A DNA stretch of 64,000 nt from Actinoallomurus spadix. Lineage in GTDB: Bacteria; Actinomycetota; Actinomycetes; Streptosporangiales; Streptosporangiaceae. Position 1 is the stretch's first letter. Every line of letters begins with the position of its first letter. Under the pieces are notes generated by a model. That model ran no database searches. It saw only the letters and a list, made by a program, of their open reading frames with translations, and had not been told where the DNA came from. A program made the position numbers and the translations under genes. The stretch is from contig NZ_JAMXMX010000005.1 of assembly GCF_024055725.1 (NCBI RefSeq), positions 62,001 to 126,000 on the forward strand, written 5' to 3'. Below are positions 9,401 to 16,397 of this stretch, piece by piece.

Positions 9401-9514
9401 ACGCAGACTCATTCGCCGCCATCGAGAATGCCGGGTCGTGGCCGCGTTGGCGCTGTCTGGGGGTGGCGTGACCACCGGACCTCGATCCAGGCCACTTGAC
9501 GTCGCTGTCTGCAC
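6482..9514 (-). CDS. cvnA: Conservon nitrate/nitrite-sensor-like histidine kinase CvnA
   Basis: About 1010 aa from GTG 9514, which has GAGGAGGG just upstream. Layout: cytoplasmic N-terminus, first membrane span (about residues 45-65), an extracytoplasmic NIT-type helical sensor (GQKVTVFAQALADERDMTA), a second span (LFLVLILVLMATVIVA), HAMP-like linker, and a GHKL ATPase (ELVENATSFSP N-box; DNGVGMS G1 box). A Pro/Arg/Glu-rich tail of roughly 300 residues follows and looks disordered. No classical H-box is obvious, as in other CvnA proteins. It heads cvnA-B-C-D; no P450 gene follows cvnD here. Confidence 0.9.
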   Translation of the reverse strand: MQTATSSGLDRGPVVTPPPDSANAATTRHSRWRRMSLRNWRVPVRLVALIAIPTAVAVLLAGLRVSSALGDATVFARIEHLAGLGQKVTVFAQALADERDMTAFYETSSDAAVLAELRQRQRTTDSAALAVRAKARGIDAGYSPPVRAGVQNLLIRLNSLPALRQITAQPGLPALPGISKYSQLISELFDLDDRIAQGSTETDVSEAVRALGALSRAKEASSRERALLTAALNSGRFEPVELQALQSARAERDSALSTFDVSATVNERQLYEDTVTSPEIDRSEYTRLQAIRVAQDSRALKLKPLGPQDTRRWFDDMTNRLDRMNTVEQNIASHILSVSGKHKKTAQRGAVIDTSLLFLVLILVLMATVIVARSMVRPLRTLRAGALDVASNRLPEMVRRLREPDAGNEPLHVEPIDVHTTDEIGEVARSFDEVHREAVRLASNEALLRSNVNAMFVNLSRRSQSLIERQLRLIEDLEQSEQDAARLESLFKLDHLATRMRRNGENLLVLGGQEQTRRWNKPVALVDIVRASLSEVEQYERVTLRIQDDVSVIGRVVNDLVHLTAELVENATSFSPEHTKVAVSGHLLSGGGAMLQISDNGVGMSPQELEEANWKLANPPTIDVSISRRMGLFVVGRLAQRHGIRVELRAALSGGLTAFVILPANAIQDGNPPTPRRLDSPVEAAPRRASSVEAPAVHGQLARGAEPVAPAPVPDTPWEPARAVPETGRTAFEPAPMEAEPPTSPFESPRSPAEPLRRQAEPVWDEPEPAEPVWGGRREPERRPAEPAEPAYGQSEQPRGPQGAPLPKRKQANTSPPGRGAASSAPGRAGTPGGAPPPARPSRPQNPPFPPARQSTQPPATGSMREEGRLGDQNGGRSPIFEAMQSEWFQRRKTGSMARSESTPPPEWSSPADEGFRAAETVRAPAVGGKTAAGLPKRVPGSNRIPGSIASARPAPQPQQSMQQPIQPPARPAFQPPEAETVRNRFSSFQQGVRRGRAAIRPEDDERENQ

Positions 9515-9922
9515 TGCCCTCCTCTGCCTCCCCCTCGTATTGGGTGGGTACAAGATTGCCCTCGCACCCGCGAACCGGAACAGAACATACACCGCGCATT
9601 GACCCCGAATGCGGTTGTCAGCGTTATTCGGCTCGCAATGTTGCACGCCCGGCCACAACTCCGCCCCCTCGCCAGGTGTCTCGCGACGGGCTCCTACTCT
9701 GGTCCCTCGTCTTCCAGATCGCTAGACTCCCCTGCCTTGGGAGCTGAAGGTGAGTCGGCGATGCATCACCCTTCACTCCGGGTAGTTATCGCGTTGCGAA
9801 AAGTCAATTCGCCGATGGCGGCGAAACAGACGCACGTAAGGGAGAGCCTGCCATTACACGTCGATTCTCCGAGGGGTCTCTTCGTCGCCGCACGCGGGCA
9901 GCACGTTTGCCGGGAGTGCTCA
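9515..9922. other. Divergent intergenic region between conservon and ABC cluster
   Basis: About 400 bp, less GC-rich than its surroundings, separating cvnA (minus) from the permease operon (plus). TAGACT at 9723-9728 is a plausible plus-strand -10. The permease frame stays open back to an ATG at 9761 with AAGGTGAG upstream. The extension has coding-unlike composition, so I left it out of the permease call, but a longer N-terminus is possible. Confidence 0.4.
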
Positions 9923-10771
9923 TTGACTGATTTCCCTGCCGACACTCTGGCCTCCGAACCGCGTTCGGAGGCCAGAGTTCGAATATTGCCACGTCGCAGC
10001 GGACGCGTCGTGCGCGGGCTGATCGGCGTCTTCGTCCTGTTCCTGGCCGGGGAGGTTCTCGGCCGCACCGGCCTGGTGGACCGCTCCTACCTTCCGCCGT
10101 CGTCCGTCGTCCTGGTCCACGCCGGCCGCCTTCTGGTCAACGCCGACTTCCTGCGCGACGTCCTGTTCACCCTCGGCGGGTGGTCGTCGGGCTTGGTCAT
10201 AGCGGTCGTCATCGCGGTACCCGCCGGCCTCGTGATCGGCAGCGTGCCGATCGTGAACTCCGCCGCCCGGGTCCTCGTCGAGTTCCTGCGGCCGATCCCC
10301 GCGGTCGCGCTGGCCCCGCTGGTGGTGTTGTTCATCGCCAGCCAGAGCGAGATGGAGCGCACCCTGGCGGCGTACGCCGCGATGTGGCCGATCCTGATGA
10401 ACACCATCTATGGTGTCGGGGACGTCGATCCGGTCGCCCGCGACATGGCACGCTGCTTCGGCCTGCGTCCGAGCGCGGTGCTGCTCCGGATCGCGCTGCC
10501 GAGTGTCGCCCCGTTCGTGGCGACCGGAGTACGCCTGGCCTCCTCGGTGGCCCTCATTGTGACGATCAGCACCGAACTGATCTACGGAAGCGGAGGCGGC
10601 GGGCTCGGCCAGTACATCTTCGCCGCCAGTGGGGATCCCGATGGCACGCCTGACGTCTTCGCGGCGGTGGCGATCACAGGCGCGCTCGGCCTGGCCTTGG
10701 ACCTTCTGCTCACCCGAGGGGAACGCCGCGCCTTCCGATGGCACTTCGACCGGTTGGGGAAGAACGGATGA
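9923..10771 (+). CDS. NitT/TauT-type ABC transporter permease 1
   Basis: 282 aa from TTG 9923, which has GGGAG 6 nt upstream; TTG 9986 and ATG 9761 are alternatives. Six hydrophobic segments and a BPD_transp_1 loop (ARCFGLRPSAVLLRIALPSVAPFV) mark a permease of the nitrate/sulfonate/taurine family, usually a subunit of a 2+2 importer. The next permease overlaps by ATGA, so two different permeases form the channel. A 16-bp inverted repeat lies inside the proposed first codons, which makes the start uncertain. Confidence 0.85.
   Translation: MTDFPADTLASEPRSEARVRILPRRSGRVVRGLIGVFVLFLAGEVLGRTGLVDRSYLPPSSVVLVHAGRLLVNADFLRDVLFTLGGWSSGLVIAVVIAVPAGLVIGSVPIVNSAARVLVEFLRPIPAVALAPLVVLFIASQSEMERTLAAYAAMWPILMNTIYGVGDVDPVARDMARCFGLRPSAVLLRIALPSVAPFVATGVRLASSVALIVTISTELIYGSGGGGLGQYIFAASGDPDGTPDVFAAVAITGALGLALDLLLTRGERRAFRWHFDRLGKNG
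9944..9978 (+). repeat. 16-bp perfect inverted repeat at the start of the ABC operon
   Basis: Arms ACTCTGGCCTCCGAAC (9944-9959) and GTTCGGAGGCCAGAGT (9963-9978) flank the trinucleotide CGC. In RNA this is a very stable hairpin that would bury GGAGG at 9967-9971. It lies 21 nt after the chosen TTG start and 8 nt before the alternative TTG at 9986. Confidence 0.8.
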
Positions 10772-11628
10772 GCGCTGCGGCCACCGGTATCCGAACGTCC
10801 CTGCCCCAACGGCGCCGACTCCGTAAGGCGCTCACCGGGACCGCGCTGCGCTGGTCGGTGTTCGCCGTCGCGGTCGGCCTCTGGCAGCTCGCCACTCGCA
10901 CGGTCGTCCCCGAGGACTACCAGATCTACTTCCCCCCACCCACCACGATCGGCGACCAGCTGTACCGGACCTGGTTCTCCGGCCCGGCCTCGCACGCCTT
11001 CCTTACGGCGACGGCGACCCACGACCTGTTGCCCAGTCTGGCCCGCCTGCTCGGTGCCTGGGCGGTGTCAGCGGTGGTCGGAATCGTTCTCGGTGTGTCC
11101 CTGGGCCGGTCGGAACACGCCGTCGAATACGTCGAGCCGCTCATACACTTCGGCCGGTCCATCCCCGCCACCACGGTCATCCCGGTGTTCATCGTGCTGT
11201 TCAAGTTCAGCACCGCGATGCGGGTGTCGGTGATCGTGTTCGGCGTGATCTGGACGATCCTCATCTACGCCCTCGAAGGCGCGCGGTCGGTTGAACCCCT
11301 CCAGCTCGATCTCGCCCGGGTGTTCAAGCTGGGCCGGTTGCGCCGGCTTTCCCTCATCGTCGTCCCCGCCGCCGCCCCCAAGATCTTCGCCGGCCTGCGC
11401 ATCAGCCTGTCGTTGTCGATCATCTTGATGACGACCTCCGAGCTGGTCGGCGCCTCCAACGGGATCGGATTCTTCCTGGCGAACGCCAAAAAGACCTTCG
11501 CGTTGCCCGAGATGTGGTCCGCGATCGTGTTGCTCGGCATCCTGGGATACGTCCTCAACAGCGCATTGTTGCAGGTCGAGCGGCGAATTATGGGATGGCA
11601 TCGCAACACCCGGCGAATCGAAGACTGA
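10768..11628 (+). CDS. NitT/TauT-type ABC transporter permease 2
   Basis: 286 aa from ATG 10768, which overlaps the previous stop (ATGA) and has GGGGAAG upstream. It has six transmembrane segments and the EAA-type loop (ARVFKLGRLRRLSLIVVPAAAPKIFAGLR). LYALEGARS-like spacing and an ASNGIGFFL segment are typical of sulfonate/nitrate-family permeases. It pairs with permease 1 and the ATPase at 14170. Confidence 0.92.
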   Translation: MSAAATGIRTSLPQRRRLRKALTGTALRWSVFAVAVGLWQLATRTVVPEDYQIYFPPPTTIGDQLYRTWFSGPASHAFLTATATHDLLPSLARLLGAWAVSAVVGIVLGVSLGRSEHAVEYVEPLIHFGRSIPATTVIPVFIVLFKFSTAMRVSVIVFGVIWTILIYALEGARSVEPLQLDLARVFKLGRLRRLSLIVVPAAAPKIFAGLRISLSLSIILMTTSELVGASNGIGFFLANAKKTFALPEMWSAIVLLGILGYVLNSALLQVERRIMGWHRNTRRIED

Positions 11629-11895
11629 CGGTCGCCGGACACCAAACCTCGGCAGGCTACTCAAGATTGCGATACATATATCACTCTCAGTAATCCAAGG
11701 AATCGGACCGGTTCATTGAGAACGGCAGCCCGACACCTCCACTTGTATCATCCTTTCTCAGTCTCCTATCATTCTCCGCGACGCGGGCGTCCCCGATGAT
11801 TGCGCCCGCAACGGGACATGATAGTCACAGTCTCCGCCCTCGGACGATTCCTGAGCCGACGCTCCACGTCGTCCAGCCTCAACAGAGGAGTTGAA

Positions 11896-12861
11896 GTGAA
11901 AACGCGCCGCCAGATATTCGCGACGGCCGCCGTCGCGTTGATGGCCCTGTTCGCCGCCGCATGCAGCGGGTCGAATGCAGCAGAGAAAAAAGATTCAGGA
12001 GGGCTGGAGAAGAAGAACATCAAGGTAGGCGTTCTGCCGACGTGGGATGCGGCCGCCGTCTACCTGGCCATCAAGAAGGGCTACTTCACGGCCGAGGGTC
12101 TTAATGTGACCCCGGTGACCATGGCCAACCCCGAAGAGGCCATCTCCAAGAATGTGTCGGGCGCGGTCGACTTCGCACACAACGGCTACGTCTCACCGAC
12201 GATGGCGTCGAACCGGGGCCTCAAGCTGCGCATCATCATTGATGGCGCTCAGGCGAAGTCCAACATGTACGTCGTCGTGACTCCGAAGAAGACTTCGATC
12301 CACTCCCCGAAGGACCTCGCCGGCAAGAAGATCGGCATGACCACCAGCAAAGGCCTGCCGGCGCTGCTTACGAGTGCGGCCCTGCAGCTTGCCGGGGTCG
12401 ACACTAAGTCGGTGCAGTTTGTGGACGTCCCATATACCAACATGGGAGCCGCCCTGCAGAACGGATCCATCGACGCCGCCTTCGCGACCGACCCGTTCCT
12501 CACCCGCTTCGAGCAGACCCTCGGCGCTCGCGTCGTGCTGGACACGATCAACGGACCGACCGCCGATTTCCCGATCGGTTGCTACCACACCTCGGAGCGA
12601 TTCGCGAAGCAGAATCCCAAGACGGTCGCCGCGTTCCAGCGGGCCATGGCCAAGGCTCAAACCCTGGCCGCCACCGACCGCAACGAGGTGGCGCAGGTGT
12701 TGCCCACCTACATCAAGGGACTGACACCGCAGGCCGCTCAGACGATCACCATCGGTACGTTCCCCACCTCGTTGAACAAGAGCCGGGCGCAGCGGGTCGC
12801 GGACTTCATGCTCCAGCAGCACGTGCTCACCACCCATTTCGACGCGTCGACCCTCGAGTGA
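11896..12861 (+). CDS. NitT/TauT-type substrate-binding lipoprotein
   Basis: 321 aa from GTG 11896 behind GAGGAG. The signal peptide ends in a lipobox (LFAAAC, Cys about residue 23), so the protein is a membrane-anchored solute receptor. The body is an NMT1/SsuA-like domain: IKVGVLPTWDAAAVYLAIKK, DLAGKKIGMTTSKG, GSIDAAFATDPFL. A 270-bp, relatively AT-rich gap precedes it, so it may have its own promoter. Ligand unknown; the next genes suggest an aromatic carboxylate. Confidence 0.9.
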   Translation: MKTRRQIFATAAVALMALFAAACSGSNAAEKKDSGGLEKKNIKVGVLPTWDAAAVYLAIKKGYFTAEGLNVTPVTMANPEEAISKNVSGAVDFAHNGYVSPTMASNRGLKLRIIIDGAQAKSNMYVVVTPKKTSIHSPKDLAGKKIGMTTSKGLPALLTSAALQLAGVDTKSVQFVDVPYTNMGAALQNGSIDAAFATDPFLTRFEQTLGARVVLDTINGPTADFPIGCYHTSERFAKQNPKTVAAFQRAMAKAQTLAATDRNEVAQVLPTYIKGLTPQAAQTITIGTFPTSLNKSRAQRVADFMLQQHVLTTHFDASTLE

Positions 12862-12995
12862 CGGCTGACGGCCTGACCGCTCGCTGACCGTAGGGGCGGC
12901 GGGCAGCGTGACCACACGCCGCTCGCCGCCCCGCGCCGACGCGTCGGCAAAATCGGTGTGGACCATTCCACGCCGGGAAAGGATTCACGGAGGAC

Positions 12996-14060
12996 ATGAC
13001 CACCGAACCGTCCACGCCACCGCGTATCGGCGGAGAGGCCGGCTACAAGCGCATCGCCACTGAGGAGGCCTTCGCGCCCCCAGAGCTGATCACGCTGTGG
13101 CGCGAGATGCTCGAAAGCGGCGGCGACCTTGATCCAGGCTTCGTCAGCCTGGTCGGTTACTTCTACACTCACAGCAGCGAGCGGGCCAGGACGACGCGTG
13201 AACGTCTCCAGGACCTCGGCGAGCGTCGGCTGGCCGACATGGACGCGGCCGGTATCGACCGCCAGATCATCTCACTCACCGCGCCGGGTGTTCAGATACT
13301 CGACGCCGACCGGGCAGTGGCCATGGCCACCCTGGCGAACGACCGGCTCGCCGAGGCATGCGGTCGTCATCCCGACCGATTCACCGGCCTGACCGCCGTC
13401 GCCCCTCAGGATCCCGACGCCTCCGCTAAAGAGATCGAACGCGGAGCCGGGCTGGGTCTCAAGGGTGTGATCATCAACTCGCACACACACGGTGAGTATC
13501 TCGACGACCAGAAGTTCTGGCCCATTCTGGAGGCGGCCGAGGCACTCGACGCACCTGTCTACCTGCATCCGACGGCTCCGCCCCGCACGATGATCAAGCC
13601 GCTCCTGGAGGCGGGGCTGGACGGGGCGATGTTCGGGTTCGGCGTCGAGACCGGGATGCACGCGCTCCGCATGATCACCTCTGGGGTCTTCGACCGGTTC
13701 CCGCGCCTGAAGCTGGTCCTCGGTCACCTCGGTGAGGCACTGCCGTTCTGGCTCTACCGCGTGGACTTCATCCATGCCGCGACGGTCCGCTCGCAACGGT
13801 ATGCGGCCATCCGCCCCCTCGCCCGGAAGCCTAGCGACTACATGCGCGAGAACGTCTGGGTCACCACCAGCGGAAACGCCTGGGAGCCGGCGATCATGTT
13901 CTGCCGTGAGGTCCTGGGCTCCGACCGCGTGCTCTACGCGATGGACTACCCGTACCAATACGAGGTCGACGAGGTCATCGCGCAGGATCGCCTGCCAATG
14001 GACGACGCGGATAAGAAGGCGTTCTTCCAGACCAACGCGGAGCGGTTGTTCGGACTGTGA
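12996..14060 (+). CDS. LigW-like metal-dependent decarboxylase (amidohydrolase family)
   Basis: 354 aa, amidohydrolase-2 (ACMSD) family. Along its length it resembles what I know of 5-carboxyvanillate decarboxylase LigW: RIATEEAF (metal Glu), ERRLADMDAAGID, INSHTHGEYLD, VYLHPTAPP (metal His), GHLGEALPFWLYR, TTSGNAWEPAI and YAMDYPYQYE (metal Asp and active-site Tyr). The TEEAF form without an HxH is normal for LigW. These enzymes remove CO2 from ortho-hydroxy aromatic acids. It sits between binding protein and ATPase genes of one importer, so the imported compound is probably its substrate or precursor. Confidence 0.88.
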   Translation: MTTEPSTPPRIGGEAGYKRIATEEAFAPPELITLWREMLESGGDLDPGFVSLVGYFYTHSSERARTTRERLQDLGERRLADMDAAGIDRQIISLTAPGVQILDADRAVAMATLANDRLAEACGRHPDRFTGLTAVAPQDPDASAKEIERGAGLGLKGVIINSHTHGEYLDDQKFWPILEAAEALDAPVYLHPTAPPRTMIKPLLEAGLDGAMFGFGVETGMHALRMITSGVFDRFPRLKLVLGHLGEALPFWLYRVDFIHAATVRSQRYAAIRPLARKPSDYMRENVWVTTSGNAWEPAIMFCREVLGSDRVLYAMDYPYQYEVDEVIAQDRLPMDDADKKAFFQTNAERLFGL

Positions 14061-14131
14061 CCGTTGTCGTCGACGTTCAGCGAGATCGTACGGGTGCGGA
14101 TCGCCCTAGTACTGATCTTGCTCATTTTGTC

Positions 14132-14150
14132 GGCCGACCCGGCGTCGGCC
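14132..14150 (+). promoter_or_regulatory. Short hairpin between decarboxylase and ATPase genes
   Basis: GGCCGAC-CCGGC-GTCGGCC is a perfect 7-bp stem in the 109-bp gap. It could lower readthrough or stabilise an mRNA end. No T-tract follows. Confidence 0.35.
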
Positions 14151-14169
14151 CGCTCTCAGAGGACCTTTG

Positions 14170-14943
14170 ATGCTCGAAGTGAAGAACCTCTCCCACGCAT
14201 ACGCCGAAGCAGCCACGAAAGTACTCGAGAACATCGACCTCAAGGTCGACTCGGGCGAGCTCGTAAGCATCGTGGGTCCCTCCGGCTGTGGCAAGTCCAC
14301 TCTGCTGCGGACCATCGCCGGACTGATCCGCCCGACCAGCGGGCAGATCAGGCTCGGCGGCACCCTGGTCCAGGATGTGCCGGACAACCTCGCCGTCGTC
14401 TTCCAGGACTACTCCCGGTCACTGCTGCCCTGGATGTCGGTCCGCGACAACGTCGCGTTCCCGCTCCGAGGGCGTGGCATGGACCGCAAGGCTCGGCGAG
14501 CGGCCGCAGAGGAGGCGCTGGACGCCGTAGGGCTCTCCTACGCGGCCCGTAAGTACCCCTGGCAGCTCTCCGGCGGGATGCAGCAACGGGTGGCGATCGC
14601 ACGCGCTATCGCCTACCGGCCGGCGCTGCTGCTGATGGACGAGCCGTTCGGGTCGGTGGACGCCCAGACCCGCGAGGAGCTCGAGGACCTCGTGCTGAGC
14701 GTCCGGGCGAACCAGGAGATGACCATCTTGCTCGTCACCCACGACATCGACGAGAGTGTCTACGTCGGCGACCGCGTCGTGGTGCTGGGCCGTCACCCCG
14801 GCCGAGTCATTGGCGACGTCGCCGTCGCCCTGCCCGGGAACCACGACCAGATCACCACGCGGGAGTTGCCGGAGTTCGTTCACCTCCGTGCCGAGATCGG
14901 CCGGCTGGTACGCCAGGCCGCGGAGGCCAACCCCGCGGCGTGA
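14170..14943 (+). CDS. NitT/TauT-type ABC transporter ATPase
   Basis: 257 aa from ATG 14170 with AGAGGA 6 nt upstream. It has Walker A (GPSGCGKST), Q-loop (VVFQDYSRSLLPW), signature (LSGGMQQR), Walker B (LLLMDEPFG) and the switch His (LLVTHD). The PW after the Q-loop is typical of SsuB/TauB/NrtC-type ATPases. It completes the importer of the two permeases and the lipoprotein, even though a decarboxylase gene interrupts the set. Confidence 0.94.
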   Translation: MLEVKNLSHAYAEAATKVLENIDLKVDSGELVSIVGPSGCGKSTLLRTIAGLIRPTSGQIRLGGTLVQDVPDNLAVVFQDYSRSLLPWMSVRDNVAFPLRGRGMDRKARRAAAEEALDAVGLSYAARKYPWQLSGGMQQRVAIARAIAYRPALLLMDEPFGSVDAQTREELEDLVLSVRANQEMTILLVTHDIDESVYVGDRVVVLGRHPGRVIGDVAVALPGNHDQITTRELPEFVHLRAEIGRLVRQAAEANPAA

Positions 14944-15059
14944 CCGGTCGCTGACGACGGCCTCGGCCGTGGACTTGTGTGAACGCGGGCGGTCGGCCGT
15001 AGGGACCCATGCGCTCGCGGACCTCGTGTCCGACCACTCTTTCCAGGAGGGACGCTGTC

Positions 15060-16343
15060 GTGGACGTGCTGATCGTGGGCGGGGGCATCGCCGGCCTCAC
15101 TGCCGCACTCGCGCTGCACAAGGCGGGTTTCGGCGTACGCGTCGTGGAGGCGGCACCCCGGCTGGGGCCGCTTGGTGTGGGCATCAACCTGCAACCGCAC
15201 GCCGTACGGGAGCTGACCGAGCTCGGGCTCGCCGAGGCGCTGGAGGCCAGCGGGATCCAGACCCGCGAGATGATCACGATGGACCGGTTCGGCAACCGGA
15301 TCGCCGTTCATCCACGCGGCCGCCACGCGGGGTATGCCTGGCCGCAGTACTCCATCCACCGCGGCGAGCTGCAGATGCTGCTCCTCGACGCGGTGCGCCG
15401 ACGGCTCGGTGGCGATGCCGTACGGACCGCGCTCTCCTTCGAGACCTACGGTGAGGACTCCGAGGGGATCGAGGCGCGGCTGCGCGACCGTGCGAGCGGT
15501 GAGGCCGTCACCCTGCGCGCGGACGTGCTGGTGGGCGCGGACGGCATCTTCTCCGCCGTCCGGCGGCTACTGCACCCGGACGAGGGCGAGCCCCTGTGGA
15601 ACGGTGTCCGCGTATGGCGTGGCGTCACCGAGGTCGACGAGTTCCTGACCGGCGACACCATGCTGGTCATGGGCTCCCACAATGTGGGGCGCATGGTCCT
15701 GTACCCCATCTCCAGGACGGCGGCCGAGCGTGGTCGCTGCCTGGTCAATTGGGTGGCGGAGTTTCGCGTCTCCTCGGATCCTCAGGGCGAGGACGCTTCG
15801 GCGAACTGGACTCGCGAGGGCCGGTTGGAGGACGTGCTCCCCTACTACGCCGACTGGCGCCACGACGGTTTCGACGTGCCCGAACTGCTGGCGAATTCCC
15901 AGTCCATCCTCGACTACCCCATGGTCGACCGCGACCCGTTGCCCTTCTGGGGCCGGGGCCGGGTGACGCTGGCGGGGGACGCCGCCCACCCGATGTACCC
16001 GGTGGGCTCCAACGGCGGCTCGCAGGCGATCCTGGACGCCCGGGTCCTCGCCCGGGAACTCGCCTCCTCGGCGACGGACCCGCAGGCCGGGCTCCGGTCG
16101 TACGAGGAGATCCGCCGCCCCGAGGCCAACGCGGTGGCGATGGCCTGCCGGAACATGCCGCTGGACCGGATGCTCGACCTGATCGCCGAGCGCGCGCCCG
16201 AGGGATTCGCCCGGATCGAGGACGTTCTCGACGCCGAGGAGGTCGCCAGTGTGCGGGGAATCTGGAAACAGACCACCGACCTGGACGCCGAGGCCCTGAA
16301 CAAGCGGGAGTCGTGGGATCCGATCAGGCCGATCGCCGGCTGA
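15060..16343 (+). CDS. FAD-dependent aromatic hydroxylase-type monooxygenase
   Basis: 427 aa from GTG 15060, 9 nt after AGGAGG. It has GGGIAGL (FAD Rossmann), VGADGIFSAVR (DG motif) and LAGDAAHPMYPVGSNGGSQA (GD motif), the three signatures of group A flavoprotein monooxygenases such as salicylate and hydroxybenzoate hydroxylases. The GSNGGSQAILDA ending is common in the PhzS-like branch. Such enzymes hydroxylate, or oxidatively decarboxylate, activated phenols with NAD(P)H and O2. As last gene of the cluster it would act on the product or substrate of the LigW-like enzyme. Confidence 0.9.
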   Translation: MDVLIVGGGIAGLTAALALHKAGFGVRVVEAAPRLGPLGVGINLQPHAVRELTELGLAEALEASGIQTREMITMDRFGNRIAVHPRGRHAGYAWPQYSIHRGELQMLLLDAVRRRLGGDAVRTALSFETYGEDSEGIEARLRDRASGEAVTLRADVLVGADGIFSAVRRLLHPDEGEPLWNGVRVWRGVTEVDEFLTGDTMLVMGSHNVGRMVLYPISRTAAERGRCLVNWVAEFRVSSDPQGEDASANWTREGRLEDVLPYYADWRHDGFDVPELLANSQSILDYPMVDRDPLPFWGRGRVTLAGDAAHPMYPVGSNGGSQAILDARVLARELASSATDPQAGLRSYEEIRRPEANAVAMACRNMPLDRMLDLIAERAPEGFARIEDVLDAEEVASVRGIWKQTTDLDAEALNKRESWDPIRPIAG

Positions 16344-16397
16344 CCCCGGCATGTCCCCGGCCGTGTGGGCCTCACTTCGCCCGTGACCAGGCGAGCC

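Noticed and set aside
12996-14060. Inactive decarboxylase because the HxH metal motif is missing
   Set aside because: The Glu of TEEAF replaces it in the LigW branch; the other metal residues (YLHP His and YAMDYP Asp) are present.
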